A stretch of DNA of 64,000 nt from Allorhizobium borbori (GTDB lineage: Bacteria; Pseudomonadota; Alphaproteobacteria; Rhizobiales; Rhizobiaceae). Each line of letters begins with the position of its first letter. The stretch's first letter is position 1. The stretch lies in assembly GCF_014196535.1 (NCBI RefSeq), contig NZ_JACIDU010000002.1, positions 186,001 through 250,000 of the forward strand, read 5' to 3'. The position numbers and the translations under genes were made by a program. Positions 37,036-45,491 of the stretch are shown here, in pieces. The notes under the pieces are model-generated. The model was not told the DNA's origin. It made no database searches and was given only the letters and a program-made list of their open reading frames with translations.

Positions 37036-37161
37036 TCAGAAAGGAAAATAATCCGGGTAAAGCTCGTAGAGCGCCGGAAGCATGGCCAGAAAGAACATGA
37101 CGGCCGAAAAAATGACTGTCGCGATCCACATGACGACCAGTTGTTTGGTGCGTGGGTGCAT
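37036..37161 (-). CDS. 41-residue single-helix membrane protein
   Basis: A short ORF with a good ribosome-binding site (GAGGA, 6 bases before the ATG). The product starts MHPRTKQLVVMWIATVIF, a basic head followed by one membrane helix (LVVMWIATVIFSAVMFFLAM), and ends in an aromatic/acidic tail (YELYPDYFPF). Two hydrophobic-to-aromatic features and the strong ribosome-binding site make it a plausible real gene despite its size. It converges on the tRNA-Val genes and lies 236 bases after the ABC transporter stop on the same strand. Function unknown. Confidence 0.62.
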   Translation of the reverse strand: MHPRTKQLVVMWIATVIFSAVMFFLAMLPALYELYPDYFPF

Positions 37162-37397
37162 GAAAGATCCTCGAACTCGTTTATCCTCAGGGCGTTTCAC
37201 ACGGAGCAACCTCCGGCGACGCGCCTTTCTTTTCTTCTTATGTCCGGCAGCAGGCCCGGCAGGTAAAGCCGCTCGCGACTATACCGGGCCTGTATCAACG
37301 CTTTCGCCGCACCTTCGGTTCCTTCGGTCGCGTGAAGGCGATTCAGGCCCGTCACCGCAATATAGAAAGCCGCGGGCCTCCTGTCGCCCCCTGCCGG

Positions 37398-39191
37398 TCA
37401 TTTATCGACGACGGCATGAAGCCCACGGGCGGTTTCCAGATGCACGACGCGCGGCGTCAGCGCCTCGATGAAGGCCTGCGACCGGCCGATATAGAGCAGT
37501 CCGGTATCGCCGAGATCCTCGATGACGCCAACAAGGTTCGCCTGCGTTTCCGGCTCCAGCCCTTCAAGCAGATCGTCCATGATGATGAAATCGGGCTTAA
37601 GCAGTAGTGCATTGGCAAAGCGCAACTTCATCTGGTCGTCGCTATCCAGCACCTTGTCCCAGCGCGCCGTGGTGTCGAGAATGGGCTTCAGGCGTGAAAG
37701 ACCGGTGCGGTCGAGCGCCAGAAGCAACTCGTTCTTGGAAAACACATCCGGCGAAAGCGGATAGGCCAGCACCTCCTGCAACGACGCGCCGGCCAGATAA
37801 CCGGTTTGCGGCATGAAGAGAACGCTTTCCTCCGGCGGCAGGCCGATGACGCCGCGCCCCCAGGGCCACAGGCCGGCCATGGCGCCGAACAGCAGGTGCC
37901 GGTTGATGCCGGGATCGCCGTTCACCATGACCCGCTCGCCGCGCGCTACGCTGACGCCCCCTTCCTGAAGCCTGAGACCGCTCTCGAAATGCGCCGCGCC
38001 CGCCCTCAGGCACAGCGTCAGATCCTCGATGCGGATCGTTTCGTCGCTCTGCAAGCGGTAGTCGATGACCATCCCGGTCGCCTTCTTGCGGTCCATCTCC
38101 AGCAGCGCGTGGCGAAAGGCGCTGACGCGCCCGAGCGTCGCATGCCAATCGGCAATCTGGCCGAAATTGGTCACATACCAGCGCAGCGCCAGATTGACCT
38201 GATTGAAGGCGCCGACCGCCATCATCAGGCCGCCGAAGGTAATCTGCCCGGAGAAATAGACCGGGGCCGCGATGATGATCGGCGCCACCTGCGACAGCCA
38301 GCCGAAACCGGCGGACACCCAGGTCAGGTTGGTATTGGCGGTCACGAGCTGGCGGGTAATGGAGAGCACCGCGCTGATGCGGCCCATGATGCGTTTGCGC
38401 TCGCGCTTTTCACCGCGCGCCAAAGAGATTGCCGTGAGGTTTTCATTGGTGCGCATCAGCAGGAAGCGCATGTCCGCCTCGCGGGAATAGCGCTCCGCAT
38501 TCAGCCCGACGAGCCGGCGCCCCACGACGCGACTGAGCATGGAGGCGACGCCGGCATAGAAGAAGGCCGCCCAGACCATGTAGCCGGGCACCGCGATGTG
38601 CTGCGTGCCGATGGTGAAGGCGAAATCGTTGGAGAGCGTCCACAAGACGCCGATGAAGCTGCCGAGCAGGATGGTCGATTGCACCAGACCGATGCTGAGT
38701 GCTGTCGTGATCTCCGAAAGGTTGCGCGCGTCCTCATGCAGGCGCTGGTCAGGATTGACACCGATCGTGCCGGAATTGGCGAGCCTCACGGCGCGGCGAT
38801 CCTTCAGCCATTCGTCGACCAGATCGCGCGTCAGCCCCTCGCGCATCGAAAGAGCGGCCATCTGGTTCAGCCAGGTCTGGCAGACATTGAGCAGAAGCAG
38901 CGTGCCGGCAATGCCCACGAAGATCTGCAACTGCCGCAGGAACTCCGGTACATCGCGACGCTCGAGCGAATTGTAGAAAGGCACGTTCCATTCGTTGAGA
39001 ACGATCTGCATGTAGGCGGTCGCCAGAATGACGAGCAACAGCGCCAGCGCTTGCCACAAAACCCGGTTTCTGACGCTTGAATGCCAGAACGCGCCGCCCA
39101 TCATCCGGACCTGTGCCCAGATGGGCAGTTCGTAGCCCCCCGCCGTATCCTCGGCGGGCGCGTGCCCGCCGGTCTCTTCCGCCACTTTCAT
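37398..39191 (-). CDS. SbmA/YddA-like ABC transporter with degenerate ATPase domain
   Basis: A 597-residue membrane protein: an N-terminal ABC_membrane_2 (SbmA/BacA-like) domain with about six helices (RNRVLWQALALLLVILATAY, WNVPFYNSLERRDV, GYMVWAAFFYAGVASML) fused to a nucleotide-binding domain. That domain is badly altered: the Walker A position reads NGDPGINRHLLFG instead of GxxGxGKS, the signature LSGGQ region reads LDSDDQMKLRF, Walker B is FIIMDDLLEGLEP, and the switch His region reads LLYIGRSQAF. It therefore probably cannot hydrolyse ATP normally. Intact relatives move peptides or lipids. ATG 39191 has AAGG 5 bases upstream. Confidence 0.83.
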   Translation of the reverse strand: MKVAEETGGHAPAEDTAGGYELPIWAQVRMMGGAFWHSSVRNRVLWQALALLLVILATAYMQIVLNEWNVPFYNSLERRDVPEFLRQLQIFVGIAGTLLLLNVCQTWLNQMAALSMREGLTRDLVDEWLKDRRAVRLANSGTIGVNPDQRLHEDARNLSEITTALSIGLVQSTILLGSFIGVLWTLSNDFAFTIGTQHIAVPGYMVWAAFFYAGVASMLSRVVGRRLVGLNAERYSREADMRFLLMRTNENLTAISLARGEKRERKRIMGRISAVLSITRQLVTANTNLTWVSAGFGWLSQVAPIIIAAPVYFSGQITFGGLMMAVGAFNQVNLALRWYVTNFGQIADWHATLGRVSAFRHALLEMDRKKATGMVIDYRLQSDETIRIEDLTLCLRAGAAHFESGLRLQEGGVSVARGERVMVNGDPGINRHLLFGAMAGLWPWGRGVIGLPPEESVLFMPQTGYLAGASLQEVLAYPLSPDVFSKNELLLALDRTGLSRLKPILDTTARWDKVLDSDDQMKLRFANALLLKPDFIIMDDLLEGLEPETQANLVGVIEDLGDTGLLYIGRSQAFIEALTPRVVHLETARGLHAVVDK

Positions 39192-39279
39192 GCACACCTT
39201 CCAGCCGCCTGCGCGCCACCGGTCTCACCAACCGCAAAAGCCGCAACAGCAATGTCTTTCCACGCCGATTCCGTCATTC

Positions 39280-40263
39280 TCAGGGCACCAGCACCGCGGC
39301 ACCCTGAAAACGCCCGGCCCGCAGATCCGCCAGCGCCTCGTTGGCCCGTTCGAGTGGATAGACGGTCGTCGTTGTCTTTACCCCGGCCACCGGCGCCAGC
39401 GCCAGAAACTCGACCGCATCGGCCCTCGTCAGGTTCGCGACGGAGAGCACCTGCCGCTCTTCCCAGAGCAGCCGGTAGGGGAACCGGGGAATATCGCTCA
39501 TATAAATGCCGCCGCACACGACGCGCCCACCCTTGGCCACTGCTTTCAGCGCCGCCGGCACGAGATCGCCGACCGGGGCAAAGATGATCGCGGCATCGAG
39601 CACCACGGGCGGCGCTTCCAAAGAACCACCGGCCCAAACCGCGCCGAGCGACAGCGCCATCGTCTGCGCCGCCTCATCACCGTCCCGGGTGAAAGCATAG
39701 ACCTCGCGCCCCTGATAACGACAGACCTGCGCGATGATATGAGCGGCCGCACCGAAACCGTAAATGCCGATACGCCTGGCCGGCCCCGCCATCTTCAGCG
39801 AGCGCCAGCCGATCAACCCGGCGCACATCAGCGGCGCCACCGCGACCGGATCGTCGAAGCCATCGAGGGCGAAGGCGTAATCGGCCCGCGCCACCACATG
39901 CGTCGCAAAGCCGCCATCGCGGGTGTAGCCGGTGAAGACAGGCTCGTCACACAGGTTCTCGCGGTCGCTTTCACAATAGGAACAGCAGCCGCAGGTGCCC
40001 CCGAGCCAGGGAATACCGACCCGCCGGCCGATAGCGTGTGTGGTGACACCCTCGCCGAGCGCCTCGACAATGCCGACGATCTCATGGCCGGGCACCAGCG
40101 GCAGGTGCGGGTCCGGCAGATCGCCGTCGACGACATGCAGATCCGTACGGCAAACGGCGCAGGCTTCCACCCGCACGCGAATTTCGCCAGCGCCCGGCAC
40201 GGGGTCCGGCCGCTCGACCGGTTGGAGCGGTGCACCTTTCGTCGTGAGTACCATTGCCCGCAT
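39280..40263 (-). CDS. Zinc-dependent alcohol dehydrogenase family protein
   Basis: A 327-residue medium-chain dehydrogenase. Catalytic zinc ligands appear in EACAVCRTDLHVVDG and LVPGHEIVG; the structural zinc cysteines are in TCGCCSYCESDRENLC. The nucleotide-binding part has GIYGFGAAAHIIAQ, a variant of the usual GxGxxG (GFGAAA). It oxidises alcohols or reduces aldehydes with NAD(P); the substrate is unknown. GGAG lies 6 bases before the ATG. It precedes the ABC transporter gene on the same strand with an 88-base gap, possibly one transcript. Divergent from the copper cassette. Confidence 0.9.
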   Translation of the reverse strand: MRAMVLTTKGAPLQPVERPDPVPGAGEIRVRVEACAVCRTDLHVVDGDLPDPHLPLVPGHEIVGIVEALGEGVTTHAIGRRVGIPWLGGTCGCCSYCESDRENLCDEPVFTGYTRDGGFATHVVARADYAFALDGFDDPVAVAPLMCAGLIGWRSLKMAGPARRIGIYGFGAAAHIIAQVCRYQGREVYAFTRDGDEAAQTMALSLGAVWAGGSLEAPPVVLDAAIIFAPVGDLVPAALKAVAKGGRVVCGGIYMSDIPRFPYRLLWEERQVLSVANLTRADAVEFLALAPVAGVKTTTTVYPLERANEALADLRAGRFQGAAVLVP

Positions 40264-40411
40264 GCTGCTCTCCGCAAATCGTCTCGTTCGAGAATTACCA
40301 CGACGCAGCCCGCCGCAACAGGCAAAGCAGAGGCGGGATTGGGACAGAATGCCGCGCATGATTGTTTTTCAGAAAACTTCCCCTTAAAACGGCAGGCGAG
40401 AGGGAGCACCC

Positions 40412-40801
40412 ATGACCAACCGCAAGGGACAGATCAGCCGCTGGACGCGCATCATCTGCGCGCTTGCCCTGATTCTCGTCGGGTTTGCCCACAAGCCTCC
40501 GCAGGTCTTCACCACCGTTCCGGCGTCCGAATTCGCGGCCTATGTGCTGCCGGACGGAACGCTGCCATTCCTGTGCGACGTCGCCAATCTCGATGGCGAC
40601 AAGGGTCCGATGCACGACCACGGTCGCTGCGAAGCCTGCCTGCTCTCCGCTTCGACGCTGCTGCCGCCTCCCCCCTCGCTGGCGGTTCCCCCACTGCGTC
40701 TTGCAGAAACGCTGCTGCCGCAGAGCCCGAAAAGCGCTCTCGTTACGCCCTTTCGCCTGACATCCGCACCGCGCGGACCACCATCCATTTCCCACGCCTG
40801 A
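40412..40801 (+). CDS. DUF2946 family protein (copper-associated)
   Basis: A 129-residue predicted membrane-anchored or exported protein with an N-terminal hydrophobic helix (IICALALILVGFAHK). The family hallmark HDHGRCEACLLSAS is present; the His and Cys residues suggest metal binding. DUF2946 genes are often found near copper-handling genes, which fits the downstream PCu(A)C chaperone. GGGAG lies about 8 bases before the ATG. Probably the first gene of a copper/cytochrome cassette. No biochemical function is assigned. Confidence 0.8.
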   Translation: MTNRKGQISRWTRIICALALILVGFAHKPPQVFTTVPASEFAAYVLPDGTLPFLCDVANLDGDKGPMHDHGRCEACLLSASTLLPPPPSLAVPPLRLAETLLPQSPKSALVTPFRLTSAPRGPPSISHA

Positions 40802-40918
40802 AAGCCGAACGGTGCGACGGAACAGTCGGTTCGCACCGCATTTCAAGGAAAAAGCCGGAACCGCCAAGGGCTCGAAAGCACGCCCGCAGCCGGCGCATTA
40901 TTCGTGAGGAAAACCAAG

Positions 40919-41416
40919 ATGAACCGTTTCCTGAAGCAAAGCCTTGCCGCTGCTCTCATTACCGCCGCCGGTATCTCCGCCGCGCTCGCCCATGGCTTCA
41001 CTGTCGGCGAACTGAAGATCGGCCACCCGTGGGCCAAGCCGACCGTTGCCGGCGCAACCGTGGGCGGCGGCTACCTGAAGGTCACCAACGAAGGCAAGAC
41101 GGACGACCGCCTCGTTTCCGTGACCACCGATCGCGCGCCCATGGCGCAGCTTCATGAGATGAAGATCGAGAACGACGTCATGAAGATGCGCGAAGTCGAA
41201 GGCGGCATCGCCATTCCCGCCGGCCAGACGGTTGAACTGAAGCCGGGCGGCCTGCATGTCATGTTCATGAACCTTCCCCAGCCCTTCGTGGAAGGCGAAA
41301 AGATCAAGGCCAAGCTGACCTTCGAAAAGGCCGGCCCGGTCGAAGTCGAATTCGTCGTGCAGAAGCCGAAGGCAGACGATGCCATGGGCGATCATTCCGA
41401 GCACGCTAAACCCTGA
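40919..41416 (+). CDS. PCu(A)C periplasmic copper chaperone
   Basis: A 165-residue exported copper chaperone of the PCu(A)C (DUF461) family, which delivers Cu(I) to the CuA or CuB site of cytochrome oxidase. A signal peptide (QSLAAALITAAGISAALA) is followed by the conserved fold; the copper-binding set is visible as LHEM, a following MKM, and the later LHVMFM. GAGG lies 9 bases before ATG 40919; GTG 40904 is an alternative start. It sits between the DUF2946 gene and a cytochrome c gene, consistent with terminal-oxidase copper supply. Confidence 0.92.
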   Translation: MNRFLKQSLAAALITAAGISAALAHGFTVGELKIGHPWAKPTVAGATVGGGYLKVTNEGKTDDRLVSVTTDRAPMAQLHEMKIENDVMKMREVEGGIAIPAGQTVELKPGGLHVMFMNLPQPFVEGEKIKAKLTFEKAGPVEVEFVVQKPKADDAMGDHSEHAKP

Positions 41417-41485
41417 TCACGGCGATCAAGTCCACACGGACCGGACGACCGGTCCGTGTGGACAGCAACGGAATGAGGATTGCGC

Positions 41486-41860
41486 ATGAACAAGATGCTC
41501 GTGCTTCTCGCGCTCGCCGCCTCTGCAACGGCTGCGCATGCCGGTGGCGACGCGACGAAAGGTGCTGCGGTTTTCAAGAAGAACTGTTCCGCCTGTCACA
41601 CGGCAACGGAACCGAAAAACAAGGTCGGCCCCTATCTCGGCACCGTGATCGGTCGCCCGGTCGCAACCTATGAGGGGTTCAGGTATTCGAAGGCGATGAC
41701 CGAATTCGGCGCCGACGGTAAGGTCTGGGACGAGGCGCGCCTCGCCGAATACCTGCCGAAGCCGAAGGATCTGGTGAAGGGCACGACCATGGCCTTCGCC
41801 GGTCTCAAGACGCCCGATGAGGTCACTGACCTCATCGCCTATCTGAAGGCGCCGCAATAA
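41486..41860 (+). CDS. Class I cytochrome c (c2-type)
   Basis: A 124-residue periplasmic cytochrome c. A signal peptide (MLVLLALAASATAAHA) precedes the heme-attachment motif CSACH, with the sixth-ligand Met in GTTMAFAGLK and the typical C-terminal DLIAYLKAPQ helix. Length and motif order fit small soluble cytochrome c2/c550, carrying electrons between the bc1 complex and oxidase or other periplasmic partners. GAGGA lies 6 bases before the ATG. It follows the copper chaperone by 69 bases. Confidence 0.93.
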   Translation: MNKMLVLLALAASATAAHAGGDATKGAAVFKKNCSACHTATEPKNKVGPYLGTVIGRPVATYEGFRYSKAMTEFGADGKVWDEARLAEYLPKPKDLVKGTTMAFAGLKTPDEVTDLIAYLKAPQ

Positions 41861-42158
41861 GGCGTGCGGCCGGAAAACCCGATCCGGCTGATGGCCGGTG
41901 CTTCTTTGCTCGCGGATTGCCGGGCTGCGAACTTGCCCTTCGCCAGAAGCAGAAATGGCCTGAAAGCCGAAGGCCGCCACGTCTCTCCATGCGTGGCGGC
42001 TGCCGCTCGAAGGGCCTGTCTGACAAGACTTTGCAGCAAAAATCAACGGCTTGGATATTACCGATTGGTACTTGCTTTATTCCAAAGCATTGCCCAAGAT
42101 TGCGGCATTTGTTTCACGCGACCATTCCGGACGCGTAAGGGTTCAGGCACGGGGCAGT
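41861..42158 (+). other. Intergenic region with hairpins after the cytochrome c gene
   Basis: About 298 bases without a credible gene. It has two hairpins, GCCGGA/TCCGGC (41869-41888) and GCCGCCACG/CGTGGCGGC (41973-42000), neither followed by a T-run. The second half is AT-richer and probably contains the promoter of the amidoligase cassette. Confidence 0.6.
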
Positions 42159-45100
42159 ATGTCGATCAAAGCCAGTATCTATCACCTCACCCACTACAAA
42201 TATGACAACCCCGTCCAGCTTGGCCCGCAGATCATACGGCTCAAGCCCGCCGCCCACTCCAAGACCAAAGTTCTCTCACATTCCCTGAAGATCACGCCCG
42301 CCAACCACTTCGTCAATCTTCAGCAGGACCCCTACGGCAACTACCTCGCCCGATACGTGTTTCCCGAGCCGGTGACGGAGTTCAAGATCGAGGTCGACCT
42401 TGTCGCCGACATGACGGTCTACAACCCCTTCGACTTCTTCGTCGAGGAAGAGGCCACAAAGTGGCCCTTTACCTATCCGGAAACGCTGATCGAAGACCTC
42501 TCGATCTACCGCAAGGCCGAAACCGCAGGTCCCCTGTTCGAAGCCTATTACAAGTCCATCGACAAGACGCCGGAACAGGTCACCGTCGACATGGTGGTTG
42601 GCCTCAACGCCCGCCTCCAGCAGGATATCGGCTACGTCATCCGCCTGGAACCCGGCGTGCAGACGCCTGAAGAAACCCTGGCGGCCAAAAAGGGTTCGTG
42701 CCGCGATACGAGCTGGCTTCTCGTCAACCTGCTGCGCCGTCTGGGCTTTGCCGCCCGTTTCGTCTCGGGTTATCTGATCCAGCTCGCCCCCGATCTCAAG
42801 GCGCTCGACGGCCCCTCCGGCACCGAGGTCGACTTCACCGACCTGCACGCCTGGGCGGAAGTCTACCTGCCGGGTGCGGGCTGGGTTGGCCTTGACCCGA
42901 CCTCTGGTCTTTTGACCGGCGAAAGCCACATTCCGCTGGCCGCGACCCCGCACTACAAGAATGCCGCACCGATTTCCGGTGGCTATTTCGGCAAGGCCGA
43001 GACCGAATTCGATTTCGACATGCAGGTCGCCCGCGTTTCGGAGCATCCGCGCATCACCAAGCCGTTCAACGACGAAAGCTGGGATGCGCTGAACGAACTG
43101 GGCGAGGAAGTGGACCGCGTGCTGCAGGCCGAGGACGTCCGCCTGACCATGGGCGGCGAGCCGACCTTCGTGTCCATCGACGACTTCCAGTCCGAGGAGT
43201 GGAACACCGCCGCCGTCGGCCCCACCAAACGCGACCGTGCCGACGTGCTGATCCGTCGCCTGCGCGAGAAATTCGCCCCCGGCGGCTTTCTGCATTACGG
43301 TCAGGGCAAGTGGTATCCGGGCGAATCCCTGCCGCGCTGGACCTTCTCGCTCTACTGGCGCAAGGATGGCCTGCCGGTCTGGAACAATCCGGACCTGATT
43401 GCCGTGGAAGCCCGCGATCATGGCGTGACCCACGAGGATGCCTCGCGCCTGCTGCAGGCGGTTGCCGTCGAACTCGATCTCGACGTCACCAATGTCGTGG
43501 CGGCCTACGAAGACCCGGCGGAATGGATCATTCGCGAAGCCAACCTGCCGGACAATGTCGATCCGGCCAATTCCAAGCTCAAGGACCCGGAAGAGCGCAA
43601 CCGCATCGCCAAGGTCTTTGCCAACGGCCTGACCCAGCCCGCCGGTTACGTGCTGCCGGTGCAGGCATGGCAGAACCGCGCTTCGGGCCGCACCTGGGTC
43701 AGCGAAATGTGGCGCACCCGCCGCGGCCGCCTCTACCTCATTCCCGGCGACAGCCCCGTCGGCTTCCGCCTGCCGCTGAACGCGCTGCCCTATATCTCGC
43801 CCTCGTGGTATCCCTATATCAACCCGGTCGATCCGACCGTGCAGAAACCGCTGCTGCCTGATTTCTCCACCGAGAAAGGGCGCGTCATGCCGGAACACTC
43901 GTTCCAGCCGGATACGCCGCACCAGCAGATGAGCGGCCAGTCCTACGAGGAAATCGGCGGCCACGTCCGCACCGCCATCTCGGTGGAAGTGCGTGACGGA
44001 CGATTGTGCGTGTTCATGCCGCCAACGGCAGCCCTTGAGGAATATCTCGATCTCATTGCCTCCACCGAGCGCGCGGCTGCCGCCCTTGGCCTGCCCGTCC
44101 ATATCGAAGGCTACACGCCCCCGCACGACGAGCGTCTGAACGTCATCCGCGTCGCGCCCGATCCGGGCGTCATCGAGGTCAACGTGCATCCGGCCTCTAA
44201 CTGGCAGGAATGCGTGGACATTACCTCGACGGTCTATGAGGAGGCCCGTCAGTCGCGGCTCGGCACCGACAAGTTCATGATCGATGGCCGCCACACCGGC
44301 ACCGGCGGCGGCAACCATGTGGTGGTCGGCGGTGCCAACACCAATGACAGCCCCTTCCTGCGTCGGCCCGACCTGCTGAAGAGCCTCGTGCTGCACTGGC
44401 AGCGCCATCCCTCCCTCTCCTACCTGTTCTCGGGCATGTTCATCGGCCCGACCAGCCAGGCGCCGCGCATCGACGAAGCCCGCCACGACAGCCTCTACGA
44501 GCTGGAAATCGCGCTGGCCCAGATCCCGATGCCGGGTCACGGCCTTCTGCCGCCCCTGCCGTGGCTGGTGGACCGCCTGTTCCGCAACCTGCTGATCGAC
44601 GTCACCGGCAACACCCACCGTTCGGAAATCTGCATCGACAAGCTGTTCTCGCCGGACGGCCCGACCGGACGTCTTGGCCTTGTCGAATTCCGCGGCTTCG
44701 AAATGCCGCCGAATGCCCGCATGTCGCTGGCCCAGCAGCTTCTCGTTCGCGCACTCATCGCCCGCTTCTGGAAGAACCCGATCGGCGGCAATTTCGTGCG
44801 CTGGGGCACGGCGCTGCATGACCGTTTCATGCTGCCGCATTATGTCTGGGCCGATTTCCTCGACGTTCTGGCCGACCTGCGCGACCATGGCTTCGATTTC
44901 CGCCCGGAATGGTTCGCGGCCCAGCTCGAATTCCGCTTCCCCTTCTGCGGCGAGGTCGAATACGAAAATTCCCGCCTCGAACTGCGTCAGGCGCTCGAAC
45001 CCTGGCACGTCATGGGCGAACAGGGCGCCATCGGCGGCACCGTGCGTTACGTCGATTCCTCGGTGGAACGCCTGCAGGTCAAGCTGGAGACCTCCAACCC

Positions 45101-45485
45101 GGAACGCTACAAGGTCGCCTGCAACGGCCGCGCCGTACCTCTCACCCAGACGCCGACCTCCGGCATCGCGGTGGCCGGTGTGCGCTACAAGGCCTGGCAG
45201 CCGGCCTCCGGCCTGCATCCTGTCCTTCCGGTCAACACGCCGCTGACCTTCGACATTTATGACACATGGTCGAACCGTTCCATCGGCGGGTGCATCTATC
45301 ATGTTGCCCATCCGGGCGGGCGCAATTATGAGACGTTCCCGGTCAACGGCAATGAAGCCGAAGCACGCCGGCTGGCGCGGTTCGAACCCTGGGGACATAC
45401 GGCGGGCGGCTACATCCTGCGGCCCGAGCGCACTGCGGAAGAATTCCCGCTGACCCTCGATCTGCGAAGGCCGCAAGGATTCTGA
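42159..45485 (+). CDS. Transglutaminase-like / DUF2126 putative amidoligase
   Basis: An 1108-residue protein. The N-terminal 280 residues are a bacterial transglutaminase N-domain ([18 protein letters not shown]) and core with an intact triad: Cys in [12 protein letters not shown], His in [11 protein letters not shown] and Asp in GLDPTSG. The remainder is DUF2126 (from about residue 320, with [45 protein letters not shown]), listed as a putative amidoligase domain related to glutamine-synthetase-like enzymes. The combination suggests making and cutting amide bonds in a peptide. The start at 42159 matches the family N-terminus. The next gene begins 6 bases after the stop; together they form a conserved predicted peptide-metabolism system of unknown product. 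Confidence 0.85.
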   Translation: MSIKASIYHLTHYKYDNPVQLGPQIIRLKPAAHSKTKVLSHSLKITPANHFVNLQQDPYGNYLARYVFPEPVTEFKIEVDLVADMTVYNPFDFFVEEEATKWPFTYPETLIEDLSIYRKAETAGPLFEAYYKSIDKTPEQVTVDMVVGLNARLQQDIGYVIRLEPGVQTPEETLAAKKGSCRDTSWLLVNLLRRLGFAARFVSGYLIQLAPDLKALDGPSGTEVDFTDLHAWAEVYLPGAGWVGLDPTSGLLTGESHIPLAATPHYKNAAPISGGYFGKAETEFDFDMQVARVSEHPRITKPFNDESWDALNELGEEVDRVLQAEDVRLTMGGEPTFVSIDDFQSEEWNTAAVGPTKRDRADVLIRRLREKFAPGGFLHYGQGKWYPGESLPRWTFSLYWRKDGLPVWNNPDLIAVEARDHGVTHEDASRLLQAVAVELDLDVTNVVAAYEDPAEWIIREANLPDNVDPANSKLKDPEERNRIAKVFANGLTQPAGYVLPVQAWQNRASGRTWVSEMWRTRRGRLYLIPGDSPVGFRLPLNALPYISPSWYPYINPVDPTVQKPLLPDFSTEKGRVMPEHSFQPDTPHQQMSGQSYEEIGGHVRTAISVEVRDGRLCVFMPPTAALEEYLDLIASTERAAAALGLPVHIEGYTPPHDERLNVIRVAPDPGVIEVNVHPASNWQECVDITSTVYEEARQSRLGTDKFMIDGRHTGTGGGNHVVVGGANTNDSPFLRRPDLLKSLVLHWQRHPSLSYLFSGMFIGPTSQAPRIDEARHDSLYELEIALAQIPMPGHGLLPPLPWLVDRLFRNLLIDVTGNTHRSEICIDKLFSPDGPTGRLGLVEFRGFEMPPNARMSLAQQLLVRALIARFWKNPIGGNFVRWGTALHDRFMLPHYVWADFLDVLADLRDHGFDFRPEWFAAQLEFRFPFCGEVEYENSRLELRQALEPWHVMGEQGAIGGTVRYVDSSVERLQVKLETSNPERYKVACNGRAVPLTQTPTSGIAVAGVRYKAWQPASGLHPVLPVNTPLTFDIYDTWSNRSIGGCIYHVAHPGGRNYETFPVNGNEAEARRLARFEPWGHTAGGYILRPERTAEEFPLTLDLRRPQGF

Positions 45486-45491
45486 TAAACG

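Noticed and set aside
37251..37292. Inverted repeat CAGGCCCGG/CCGGGCCTG after the ABC transporter gene
   Set aside because: The 24-base loop and missing U-tract make it a poor terminator, and nothing supports an operator role.
41973..42000. A 9-bp hairpin read first as the terminator of the copper cassette
   Set aside because: No T-run follows; it is kept only as a structural note for the intergenic region.
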